A stretch of DNA of 26,858 nucleotides from Alphaproteobacteria bacterium. Its GTDB lineage: Bacteria; Pseudomonadota; Alphaproteobacteria; UBA828. The DNA lies in contig JAJDVB010000211.1 in NCBI GenBank assembly GCA_022826345.1, positions 1-26,858 of the forward strand. The letters run 5' to 3'. Within the stretch, counting starts at the first letter, position 1. Each line of letters starts with the position of its first letter. The notes beneath the pieces were generated by a model, which had not been told where the DNA came from, ran no database searches, and saw only the letters and a program-made list of their open reading frames with translations. Positions 1 to 7,604 of this stretch are shown piece after piece. Made by a program: the position numbers and the translations under genes.

Positions 1-132
1 GAGTTCTGCATTGACCCTGTCGACCACCTCGTCGTCGACGACCTGGCGGTAGATGACGGCGCCGTCCTCTTCCAGGATCGCCATCGCTTCGTCGGCCGAC
101 GCATGCCGGTCGATGGAACGCACTTCGTTCAT
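1..132 (-). CDS. Phytanoyl-CoA dioxygenase-like protein, N-terminal fragment (cut by window edge)
   Basis: Only the first 44 codons are in the window; the frame is open to the edge. The start ATG at 130-132 has an AGAGG-type ribosome binding site just upstream. The visible protein reads as a helix followed by EEDGAVIYRQVVDDEVVDRV. This resembles the N-terminus of PhyH-family non-heme Fe(II)/2-oxoglutarate dioxygenases, where a phrase like 'EEDGFVVLPGVLDPELV' precedes the jelly roll. The iron-binding HxD...H motif would lie outside the window, so the family call rests on this N-terminal similarity alone. It is the last visible gene of the minus-strand set at 344-5208, separated by a 211-bp gap in which I see no gene. 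It could be co-transcribed with that set or have its own promoter. Confidence 0.5.
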   Translation of the reverse strand, partial: MNEVRSIDRHASADEAMAILEEDGAVIYRQVVDDEVVDRVNAEL

Positions 133-343
133 GGTTGCCTCTTTCTGCTCGGTTGGACGATTCTAGCTCGAAACATTTGCCGCGGTCACGGCCCGCCGCC
201 CCGGCTCCAGAGGGCGCGCGGTGGGTTCAAGAAGTCCGACTACGGCAAGGACAGGACGCACCGCACGCGCGAGACGTTCCGCGAATTCAGGAACACCTGG
301 ATCGAGCTTTTGAACTGAGCCACGCGACAGGTATGGCTCTCGA

Positions 344-2422
344 TCAGGCGACCGCGCTTTCGAGACGAACGTATTCCACCTTGTAGGGCACGTCGGCGAC
401 CGCGCCGGCGTCGAGCTCGCGGGCGAACTTGTGTCCTTCGTAGACCGCATGCTGGATGGTGCCGGCCGCTACGCAATCGCCGATGCGCGCGAGCTTGGCG
501 ATGCCGGCCTTCTCCAGCTTATCCGGCGCGGCCGCAAGCTCCCGATAGAGCGCATCGTTCGGCAGGCGCGAGGTGGCGAGCACGAGTGACTGATATCCGA
601 GATGCTGCCGCCTCTCTTCGTGATAAACGTTGTAGATCTCGATGCTGTTGTCGCCGATGTGGGCGATGTTGTGATCGGTGATCAACTCGATCCCCATGGA
701 GAGAACCCGGCTCATGATCTTCTCCATCTCCAGGGTGTATTCCGACCAGCGCGAGAGCTCCATCAGCGGCGTGACGATAGTCACCTCGTGACCGGCGGCG
801 CGCAGCTTCTCGGCAATGACGCCGCCCATGTAGTAGTGATCGTCGTCGAACACGACGATGGGGCCCTCGAACTCCTTCCCGTCCATCACGTCGTCGGGAG
901 TGAAGATTTTTTTGCCATCGCTGCCGGAGATCGGATGGGTGTTGGTGTAGGCGGCACCGTCGCCGCGCCAGTGCGAGCCTGTCGCGATGACCACGGTCTC
1001 GGCACCGTAGTCGAGCACGTCCTGCGCCGACAGGCGCGAGCCCGTGTGCACCTCGACATTCTTCATCTTCGCGATCTGGCCGACGCGGTAATCGCGCACA
1101 CGACCCCATGCGGCGAGGCCGGGGAGTGCGCTCTCGCGAATCACCCGGCCGCCGACGTCCTGCTCCGCCTCGACGAGGTGAACCGTGTAACCCCGCTCTC
1201 CGAGAGCGCGCGCGCATTCCAGCCCGGCCGGGCCGGCGCCGACGATGAGCACGCCGCTGTCAGACCCTTTCGATTCGATTCTTTCCGGGTGCCAGCCCCG
1301 CCGCCACTCCTCGCCCGCAGTCGGGTTTTGCGTGCAGCGGAACAGGCTCGTCGTGTTTTCCGAGGCCACGCACATGTTGCAGCCGATACACTCGCGAATA
1401 TCGTCGTTCCGCCCCTCCTCGATCTTCTTCGGCAGGAAGGGATCGGCGATCGAGGGGCGGGCCGCGCCGATGAAATCGGTAATCCCGCGGCCGATCTGGG
1501 AGATCATAGTATCCGGCGACGTGTAGCGTCCGACCGTCACGACCGGCATGTCGGTCTTCTGCTTGACGAAGGCGACGTAAGGCTCCTGGTATGCTTCGTC
1601 GGTAAAGCGCGACGTGGCGGAATCCTCGGCCCAGTCGCTGATGTTCACGTCCCAGAGGTCAGGCAGGTCGGAGAACATCTCGACCACCGCCTGGCCTTCC
1701 TCCTGCCACGTGATGCCGTGCTCGCCCCGGTTCTCATCGACGGCGAGCCTGAGCGCTACGGCCGCGCGGTCGCCGACGGCCTCCTTGGTGTCCTCCAGAA
1801 GCTCGCCGATCAGACGGGCGCGGTTTTCCACGCTCCCGCCGTACTCGTCGGTGCGGTGATTGGTGTGAGGCGAGAGGAAGTGCTGCGGCAGGGCGATGTC
1901 GTGCCCAGCATAGACGTAGACGATGTCGTAGCCCACATTGACCGCGCGCTTCGCCGCCTCGACCTGCCAGCGCCGGAACTCGCGGATGTCGGCCTTGTCC
2001 ATCTCGCGGCCCATGATCGGGTCCCAGTTGTAGTGCACCATGTTGGGCGAGGGCCCGAGCGGAAACTCCTTCGTCTTGCGGTTGGAGAAGCCGAGCCCGT
2101 TGTGCACCAGCTCCACGGCCGCGAGCGCGCCGTACTCGTGCATGGTCTCCACCCAGCCGCGCAGCTGCTCCGCGTACTCGTCGTTCCAGAGCCGGCGTTC
2201 GCCGTAGGGTGCGGCGCAGGAACTCGGATGGATACTGCATTGCTCGGTGCAGATGACGGCCCAGCCGCCTTCGGCCTTCATGCGCCGATGCGCGACATCG
2301 CCGTGGTGCTCGCCGTATCCCATGGCATTGCAGTGAGGCACTTGATAGAAGCGGTTTTTGGCGATCTTCGGTCCGATCTTGATCGGCGTGAACAGGATGT
2401 CGTAACGGGGATCGCGGGCCAT
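344..2422 (-). CDS. Trimethylamine/dimethylamine dehydrogenase-like FMN/[4Fe-4S]/ADP-type oxidoreductase
   Basis: A 692-residue member of the old-yellow-enzyme-related family that includes trimethylamine dehydrogenase (TMADH, 729 aa), dimethylamine dehydrogenase and 2,4-dienoyl-CoA reductase. These take electrons from the substrate into FMN, pass them to [4Fe-4S] and hand them to an electron-transfer flavoprotein. The ATG at 2420-2422 is chosen because GGGAGG sits 5-10 nt upstream. Residues 1-330 form the flavin barrel. Cys31 sits in VPHC, the position of the cysteinyl-FMN bond of TMADH. The cluster motif is Cys345, Cys348, Cys351 and Cys363. A Rossmann GAGPAG motif is at 395-400. TMADH Tyr169 and His172 are matched by Tyr171 and His174, but Tyr60 is replaced by Gln61 and Trp355 by Glu355. 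Gln at position 60 is also reported for dimethylamine dehydrogenase. The substrate is unknown; a secondary amine or N-methyl compound is an inference. Confidence 0.85.
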   Translation of the reverse strand: MARDPRYDILFTPIKIGPKIAKNRFYQVPHCNAMGYGEHHGDVAHRRMKAEGGWAVICTEQCSIHPSSCAAPYGERRLWNDEYAEQLRGWVETMHEYGALAAVELVHNGLGFSNRKTKEFPLGPSPNMVHYNWDPIMGREMDKADIREFRRWQVEAAKRAVNVGYDIVYVYAGHDIALPQHFLSPHTNHRTDEYGGSVENRARLIGELLEDTKEAVGDRAAVALRLAVDENRGEHGITWQEEGQAVVEMFSDLPDLWDVNISDWAEDSATSRFTDEAYQEPYVAFVKQKTDMPVVTVGRYTSPDTMISQIGRGITDFIGAARPSIADPFLPKKIEEGRNDDIRECIGCNMCVASENTTSLFRCTQNPTAGEEWRRGWHPERIESKGSDSGVLIVGAGPAGLECARALGERGYTVHLVEAEQDVGGRVIRESALPGLAAWGRVRDYRVGQIAKMKNVEVHTGSRLSAQDVLDYGAETVVIATGSHWRGDGAAYTNTHPISGSDGKKIFTPDDVMDGKEFEGPIVVFDDDHYYMGGVIAEKLRAAGHEVTIVTPLMELSRWSEYTLEMEKIMSRVLSMGIELITDHNIAHIGDNSIEIYNVYHEERRQHLGYQSLVLATSRLPNDALYRELAAAPDKLEKAGIAKLARIGDCVAAGTIQHAVYEGHKFARELDAGAVADVPYKVEYVRLESAVA

Positions 2423-2557
2423 TGTTACCTCCCTGCACCGTATATGGGGCAGCGCCTCTTGGCGCGCCCTCATGCATCCACCAAATGACCATACAGCGGC
2501 GGGCGCGCCACGCGCATGAGCGCACGGCGCGGCGCCGCCGGGATGTGAGCCCCTCGC

Positions 2558-2938
2558 CTAGGCGGCGAGCTGCTCGGACTCGGGATCGTGAATGAAGAAG
2601 ACCTTCCGGACGGTCTCCTCGATGACCCAGGTCACCTTCTCGCCCTTGTTCGTGTAGAAGATGTCGCCGGCCGTATAGGTGTGGGTGGTGCCGTCCTGCT
2701 CGGTGACGTGGATCTTGCCCTTGAGCAGGGTGCAGATCTCGTCACCCGGATAGGTGTATTCGAAACTGCCCGGCGTGCACTGCCAGACACCTGCCATCGT
2801 GCGCATGCCGAAGCCGCCCAGGTCGAAACGCCCCTCGTGCACCGGGTTGCCGTCGAGCACGTTCACGAACGGCAGCTCTTCCAGCGGCGGCCACGGCTCG
2901 AGCCCGCCCTCGTCCTTCAGCGTCACATAGTCAAGCAT
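2558..2938 (-). CDS. Small cupin-domain protein (cupin_3 / DUF861-like)
   Basis: A 126-residue single-domain cupin. The core, about residues 45-118, contains YPGDEICTLLKGKIHVTEQ followed by GDIFYTNKGEKVTWVIEETV. This is the two-motif pattern of the DUF861 group (the (S)-ureidoglycine aminohydrolase-like cupins). The group contains enzymes and small ligand-binding proteins, and many members have no assigned role. Canonical metal-binding histidines are sparse here, so a binding or accessory role is as likely as catalysis. The ATG at 2936-2938 follows a GGAGA-type site. The gene sits between two large amine-dehydrogenase-like genes on the same strand, with gaps of 92 bp upstream and 135 bp downstream. 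That position suggests it serves the same pathway, possibly by handling a product or intermediate. The function is not known. Confidence 0.75.
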   Translation of the reverse strand: MLDYVTLKDEGGLEPWPPLEELPFVNVLDGNPVHEGRFDLGGFGMRTMAGVWQCTPGSFEYTYPGDEICTLLKGKIHVTEQDGTTHTYTAGDIFYTNKGEKVTWVIEETVRKVFFIHDPESEQLAA

Positions 2939-3030
2939 TCCCTTTCTCCTCTCCCTTGTCGGCCAGTGAGTTGAGCCACTACTGGCATCGCAGAAGCGTG
3001 TCGGCGCGATACTAGGACATTCTACGCCGA

Positions 3031-5208
3031 TCAGGCGACCCGCTTGGGAAACGTCTCGTGCCCCCAGACCTGGCGCTCGCGAATCCATGGCAGAGGCTGC
3101 TGCGGATCGTCGGATTCGAACTCGCGCGCGAGCCTGTGGCCGTCGAAGATGGCGTTGGCGACGATGCGCGGGGCGTGACAATCGCCGACCCGATAGACTG
3201 CCTGGATGCCTTGGCCGGCCCACTCTGCGTTGCGCGCCTTGACCTCACGGAACACTTTGTCGTTGCTCACCCGTGCCGTGCACAGGACGACACTGTCACA
3301 CTCGAGTTCGGTCACCTCGGTGCCGGCACGACGCGAATATTCGCCCTTCTTTGGCGTCAACGTCCGAACATAACCGTCCCGATAGAGGTAGAAAATCGTC
3401 ATCTTAACTGCGTTGCCGATCTCCAGTTTTTCTGCCCAATGCAGCGTATGTTGTTTGATGTTCTTCTCGTGCATCATGCGGCGAATATCGTGAATCTCCT
3501 CGGTATAGATGCAGTGAGACGCGACGTTATCGAAGTTGGTGACGATACTGACGTCTTTTCCTTGATCGGCAAGCAGCTCCGCCATGCTCACGCCGGTGTA
3601 ATAGCCCTCGTAGTCGAGCACGACGACGCGCTCGCCGGTCTCCTTGCCGGCCATGATCTGCTCGGGGGTACTAATTTCCGGTAGCGACGCATCGGCCCCG
3701 TCGAGCGGGGCCTGGGTCACGCCGCCGAGACCGTTCGTCGACCAACGCGCACCGGTGGCGAAGACCACCTTGTCGGCGCCGTATTCCAGAACGCCGTCGG
3801 CGCTCATCTCGCCGACCCCGGTGTGGACCTCGACGTTCTTGAGCTTGTCCAGCTGGCCCTGCCTGTAGCTGATGACGCGGCCCCATTCGGCGAGATGGGG
3901 GTAGCGCATAATGTCCTTCATGCAGCCGCCGATCTCGTCCGACGCCTCGCGCAGGTGGACGTCGTAACCCCGCTCGCCCAGGACACGCGCACACTCCATG
4001 CCGGCGGGGCCGGCGCCGACGACGAGAACCGAGCAAGGATCCTCTGCGCGCTCGAACTTCTCGGGGTGCCAGCCGCGCCGATATTCCTCCATCGACGTGG
4101 CGTTCTGCGTGCAGATCAGGGGCGTCGTCTGCCACCACTTGGAGAGGCACATGTTACAGCCGATGCATTCGCGGATGTCGTTGGTCCGGCCTTCGTCGAT
4201 CTTGTTGGGGAGGAAGGGATCGGCGATGGAGGGGCGCGCCGCGCCGATCAGGTCGGCCTGCCCGGACTTTATGATCTGCACCATCTCATCGGGGCTGGTG
4301 ACGCGGCCGGCGCTGACCACCGGAACACTGCAGGCCTTCTTGGCTTCCCTGATCCAGGGCGCCATGTAGTTGGAGGCCGTGGAGCGCGAGGCGGCGATTT
4401 CCAACGCGAGCTCGGAGTAGCGGCCGACCTTCATGTCCCAGACGTCGCACAAGCCTTCTCTCTCGTGGAGCTCAATGAAGCGAATGCCGTCCTCCCAGAC
4501 CTCGAGGCCGTCCGGTCCGTCCATCGTGTCGACCGAATAGCGATAGCCGACCGCGCACTCATCGCCGACGGCCTTTTTGGTCGCCTCCGATACTTCGAGC
4601 GCAAAGCGGGCGCGATTCTCCATCGAGCCGCCGTACTTGTCCGTCCTCTTGTTGTAGTAGGGCTGAAGGAACTGGTTCATGATCATTGAGTCCGAAACCA
4701 GGTTCTCGATGATGTCGAAGCCCGCATCCCGAGCCCGCTTCGCCGCATCGACGTGCATCTGGATGACGGCGCGGATGTCGTCATCATCCATCTCGCAAGT
4801 GCTCGCCAGGGGAATCGCCTCCGACGGCGCTTGACTGGGCGCACGGCTGATCGCGCGGGACTCACCGCTCTGAGAGTGCAAACCGGCGTAGTAGAGCTCG
4901 ACACCGGCCAACGCCCCGTGCGCGTGAATGCTGTCTGTCACGTGCCGCAGGCTGATCACGTCGCCTTCGTCCCAGAGACGCGCGGACCAATGCGGCGAAT
5001 CGTCCGATTCCGGGTGGATTGCGGTGTACTCGATAAAGACGGTTCCCCAACCGCCCTCGGCCTTCATACCGCGAAACGCGGCCTGCGTGCCGGGGCGATC
5101 CGAGCCCGCGCTGTTGCAATGGGGCGTCTGCCAGAACCGATTCTTCGTTGCTTTTGGACCGACTTTGACCGACTCAAACAAAACGTCGTGTTCTGGATTT
5201 CGCGCCAT
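3031..5208 (-). CDS. Trimethylamine dehydrogenase-like FMN/[4Fe-4S] oxidoreductase (second paralogue, first gene of operon)
   Basis: A 725-residue full-length TMADH-family protein, close to the 729 aa of Methylophilus TMADH. The ATG at 5206-5208 follows a GGAGGGGGT site. The flavin-linking Cys31 lies in the TPHC motif. The cluster cysteines are 348, 351, 354 and 366, followed by ICTQNAT and YRRGWHPEKF, both near-identical to TMADH. GAGPAG at 398-403 marks the C-terminal dinucleotide fold. It keeps TMADH cage residues Tyr60 (Tyr61 here) and Trp355 (Trp358 here). The catalytic pair Tyr169/His172 is replaced by Leu170/Asp173, in the stretch ENLVSDS. Trp264 and Asp267 also appear changed (to Leu and Glu). 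It is therefore not a standard TMADH and may use another N-methylated substrate or another mechanism. It heads the minus-strand set. The residue comparison uses the remembered TMADH sequence and needs an alignment. Confidence 0.85.
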   Translation of the reverse strand: MARNPEHDVLFESVKVGPKATKNRFWQTPHCNSAGSDRPGTQAAFRGMKAEGGWGTVFIEYTAIHPESDDSPHWSARLWDEGDVISLRHVTDSIHAHGALAGVELYYAGLHSQSGESRAISRAPSQAPSEAIPLASTCEMDDDDIRAVIQMHVDAAKRARDAGFDIIENLVSDSMIMNQFLQPYYNKRTDKYGGSMENRARFALEVSEATKKAVGDECAVGYRYSVDTMDGPDGLEVWEDGIRFIELHEREGLCDVWDMKVGRYSELALEIAASRSTASNYMAPWIREAKKACSVPVVSAGRVTSPDEMVQIIKSGQADLIGAARPSIADPFLPNKIDEGRTNDIRECIGCNMCLSKWWQTTPLICTQNATSMEEYRRGWHPEKFERAEDPCSVLVVGAGPAGMECARVLGERGYDVHLREASDEIGGCMKDIMRYPHLAEWGRVISYRQGQLDKLKNVEVHTGVGEMSADGVLEYGADKVVFATGARWSTNGLGGVTQAPLDGADASLPEISTPEQIMAGKETGERVVVLDYEGYYTGVSMAELLADQGKDVSIVTNFDNVASHCIYTEEIHDIRRMMHEKNIKQHTLHWAEKLEIGNAVKMTIFYLYRDGYVRTLTPKKGEYSRRAGTEVTELECDSVVLCTARVSNDKVFREVKARNAEWAGQGIQAVYRVGDCHAPRIVANAIFDGHRLAREFESDDPQQPLPWIRERQVWGHETFPKRVA

Positions 5209-5457
5209 TGTTTACCCCCTCCCCTTGCACAATTGCGCTTCAAATACAGTTGTATCTTGTTGGCAATTTAAGCTTGCACAGCAGAGGCTATCAAGCAAGA
5301 TTCATCTTTGGCCAGACATCCTGCATTGGCGCGTCAAACCGCACGTCCCACATGACGCATGCAGGCCGCGACGACGACGGAGTCTCAACACGCGCCGCAA
5401 TTGGAGTATGATCGCGCCCGCCGCGCCGGTGCGTGCGGTGCTGCGAGCGAGGTCACC
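5209..5457. promoter_or_regulatory. Divergent control region of the amine-dehydrogenase-like operon, with GntR-like inverted repeat
   Basis: A 249-bp gap between the minus-strand operon and the plus-strand DUF6489-type gene. It is clearly AT-richer near the operon side. At 5244-5255 there is an inverted repeat ATACA-GT-TGTAT, the size and style of operators bound by GntR-family regulators (known for the family, not shown here). It lies 36-47 bp upstream of the 5208 start, a position that could block a promoter. TTGCACA occurs twice, at 5225-5231 and 5274-5280. On the plus strand TATGAT at 5407-5412 could be the -10 box for the gene starting at 5458, with no good -35. No regulator gene is visible in the window. 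Confidence 0.35.
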
Positions 5458-5730
5458 ATGAAGGTCAAGATCGAGATCGACTGCACGCCTGAGGAGGCCC
5501 GCGCCTTCTGCGGCATGCCGGACCTGACGGCGGCCCACGATGCCATGGCCAAGGGCCTCGAGGCGCGGATCGCGGAGGCGATCGGCCAGATCGACCCCGA
5601 GGCGTTGCTGAAATCGTGGCTCCCCGGCGGGCTCCAGAGCTTCGAGGCCATGCAGAAGGCTTTTTGGGAAGGGTTCGGGCAGGCCGGCGGTGGCGCGCCC
5701 AAGGGCGGCAGCGGAGGCGGCGCGGGATGA
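5458..5730 (+). CDS. DUF6489-type small protein
   Basis: A 90-residue protein beginning MKVKIEIDCTPEEARAFCG, with a later MQKAFWEGF segment and a glycine-rich end. This matches what I know of the alphaproteobacterial DUF6489 group (short, PEEAR and PDL motifs, Met/Gln/Phe/Trp near the C-terminus); no function is established. It has no signal peptide or membrane segment and is probably cytosolic. An upstream in-frame ATG at 5359 would add 33 low-quality residues. The ATG at 5458 is preferred because GAGG precedes it and the family begins there. Its TGA overlaps the ATG of the ferredoxin gene by 4 bp, so the two are probably translationally coupled. Confidence 0.7.
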   Translation: MKVKIEIDCTPEEARAFCGMPDLTAAHDAMAKGLEARIAEAIGQIDPEALLKSWLPGGLQSFEAMQKAFWEGFGQAGGGAPKGGSGGGAG

Positions 5731-6125
5731 GCCGGGCGGACCCGCCGCTCTACTACCGGCGCCACGTCTTCTGCTGCGTCAACACCCGCGCGCCCGACCA
5801 TCCGCGCGGCTGTTGCAGCGCCAAGGACTCGGTCAAGCTCCGCGCCCACATGAAGGCCAGAGCCAAGCAGCGCGGCCTCACCGACGTGCGCATCAACGCG
5901 AGCCAGTGCCTGGATCGCTGCGAGTTCGGGCCGACCATGGTGATCTATCCCGAGGGCGTCTGGTATGCGGTCAAGACCGTGGCGGATGTGGACGAGATCA
6001 TCGAGACCCACCTTGTGGGCGGCGGCCGGGTCGAGCGGCTGATGCTGATGCCCGATCAGCCCTTCCCCGACGAGGCCGAGGCTTCCGAAGACATTAGCCA
6101 GGCGGCGGCGACCGCCGCCTCCTGA
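5727..6125 (+). CDS. Thioredoxin-like [2Fe-2S] ferredoxin
   Basis: A 132-residue protein of the thioredoxin-fold (2Fe-2S) ferredoxin family, related to the NuoE C-terminal domain and Azotobacter Shethna protein I. The N-terminus has RHVFCCVN, then GCCSAKDS. The pair Cys61-x3-Cys65 (QCLDRCEFG) is followed by PTMVIYPEGVWY, the family signature. Four of the six cysteines (16/17, 29/30, 61, 65) are the probable cluster ligands. The tail after about residue 108 is acidic and Ala-rich. The role is electron transfer; the partner is unknown. The start overlaps the previous stop (ATGA). It lies 50 bp upstream of mnmE on the same strand, so the three genes may share a transcript. Confidence 0.85.
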   Translation: MSRADPPLYYRRHVFCCVNTRAPDHPRGCCSAKDSVKLRAHMKARAKQRGLTDVRINASQCLDRCEFGPTMVIYPEGVWYAVKTVADVDEIIETHLVGGGRVERLMLMPDQPFPDEAEASEDISQAAATAAS

Positions 6126-6175
6126 CTTTGCACGGGCCTGCCGCAGGCTCTCGAACGGCACCCTCTCCAAAGACC

Positions 6176-7510
6176 ATGACCGGCGACACCATCTTCGCGC
6201 TGTCTTCCGGCGGTGGGCGTGCTGCCATTGCGGTGGTCCGGGTTTCGGGCCCCGCTGCGGCAGAGGCGCTGACGCAGATCGGCGGAAGGCCGTTGCCGGA
6301 GGCGCGCCGTGCCGCGCTCCGGCCTTTCCGCGAGCCGGAGACTGGCGCGGCGATCGACCAGGGACTGGCGCTCTGGTTCCCCGCGCCCGGCAGCGCCACC
6401 GGCGAGGACATGGCGGAGTTTCACGTGCACGGTGGCGCCGCTGTCATCGCCGCGCTTTGCGATGCGCTCGCGGCGCTCCCCGGCCTGCGCCCGGCGGAGC
6501 CGGGCGAGTTCACCCGCCGCGCGTTCGAAGCCGGGCGCCTCGACCTTACGGAAGCGGAGGGAATTGCCGACCTAGTCGCGGCCGAAACCAAGGCCCAGCG
6601 CCGCCAGGCGCTCGCTCAGATGGAAGGCGGGCTGCATCGACTCTACGACGGCTGGCGTGAGCGGCTCATGGTGCTCCGGGCCAACGTGGAGGCCGCCATC
6701 GATTTTTCGGACCAGGAACTGGGTGACGATCCACTGGCCGCGGCGGCTCCCGGTCTCGCTGCATTGAAGGCCGAGATCGCGACCCACCTCGACGACTCCC
6801 GCCGGGGCGAGCGCCTGCGCGAAGGCTTCTGCATCGCCATCGTGGGCGCACCGAATGCCGGAAAATCCAGCCTTCTCAATCGCTTAGCTGGAAGAAACGC
6901 GGCCATTGTCTCGACCCGCGCGGGTACCACCCGCGACGTGGTCGAGGTGCGTCTCGACCTTGGCGGTTGGCCGGTCACCCTCGCCGATACTGCCGGCTTG
7001 CGCGAGAGCCAGGACGAGATCGAGAGCGAAGGCGTGCGCCGCGCGCTCGCGCGGGCGGCGAGCGCCGACCTCTCGCTGGTGGTCTTCGACGGCGCGTATT
7101 GGCCCGAGACCGATGCCCAGAGCCTAACGCTGCTGGGCGGTGACGCGCTCGCGGTGCTGAACAAGACGGACCTGCTCTCAGGCCCCGCCCCTGCCGAAAT
7201 CGGCGGCCGCGCGGCGATGGGAGTTTCGTGCCTCACCGGCGCCGGCATCGACGCACTGCTGGAAACGCTGACTGAGGAGATCGCGCGGCGCTACCCGCCG
7301 GGCGGCGCACCAGCGCTCACCCGTGCCCGGCACCGGCAGGCGGTCGTCGAATGCCACGACGCGCTCGGCCGCGCCATCGCCGGCCCCGCCGACGAGCGGC
7401 TCGCGGAGGAGCTTCGGCTCGCGGCCCATGCGCTCGGCCGCATCACTGGCCGGGTCGACGTCGAGGCGATGCTCGATCTCGTCTTTCGCGACTTCTGCAT
7501 CGGCAAGTAG
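6176..7510 (+). CDS. mnmE: tRNA modification GTPase MnmE
   Basis: A 444-residue GTPase that, with MnmG, installs the 5-carboxymethylaminomethyl or 5-aminomethyl group on wobble uridine 34 of certain tRNAs. The N-terminal formyl-THF-binding domain starts MTGDTIFALSSGGGRAAIAV. FTRRAFEAGRLDLTEAEGIAD at 112-132 is typical. The G domain has GAPNAGKS at 224-231, the TRAGTTRD switch, DTAG at 271-274 and NKTD at 329-332. The last residues FCIGK carry the conserved catalytic-motif Cys441. The ATG at 6176 is chosen because family homology starts there; 16 upstream in-frame codons have no homology. The ribosome binding site is poor, so coupling with upstream translation is possible. mnmG follows 94 bp downstream. 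Confidence 0.97.
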   Translation: MTGDTIFALSSGGGRAAIAVVRVSGPAAAEALTQIGGRPLPEARRAALRPFREPETGAAIDQGLALWFPAPGSATGEDMAEFHVHGGAAVIAALCDALAALPGLRPAEPGEFTRRAFEAGRLDLTEAEGIADLVAAETKAQRRQALAQMEGGLHRLYDGWRERLMVLRANVEAAIDFSDQELGDDPLAAAAPGLAALKAEIATHLDDSRRGERLREGFCIAIVGAPNAGKSSLLNRLAGRNAAIVSTRAGTTRDVVEVRLDLGGWPVTLADTAGLRESQDEIESEGVRRALARAASADLSLVVFDGAYWPETDAQSLTLLGGDALAVLNKTDLLSGPAPAEIGGRAAMGVSCLTGAGIDALLETLTEEIARRYPPGGAPALTRARHRQAVVECHDALGRAIAGPADERLAEELRLAAHALGRITGRVDVEAMLDLVFRDFCIGK

Positions 7511-7522
7511 GGCGCTTGGCGC

Positions 7523-7551
7523 TTTACGGGCGCGCGCGTGTGCCCTATAGG
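7523..7551 (+). promoter_or_regulatory. Candidate sigma-70-type promoter for mnmG-rsmG-parAB
   Basis: TTTACG (7523-7528) and TATAGG (7546-7551) are separated by exactly 17 bp in the mnmE-mnmG gap. Each hexamer matches 4 of 6 consensus bases. The -10 box is 53 bp upstream of the mnmG ATG. This is pattern matching only; it would give mnmG-rsmG-parAB a transcript separate from mnmE. Confidence 0.35.
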
Positions 7552-7604
7552 GGGCGCCGTTCCCTTGAAGCCGTGCCGCAGACCGGGCGGCCGGGAGGGC
7601 GGCC

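Noticed and set aside
602..2488. A 628-codon open frame on the plus strand opposite the first dehydrogenase gene.
   Set aside because: It is antisense to a clear TMADH-family gene. Its protein is rich in Val/Asp/His/Arg with no family signature, as expected from high-GC shadow frames.
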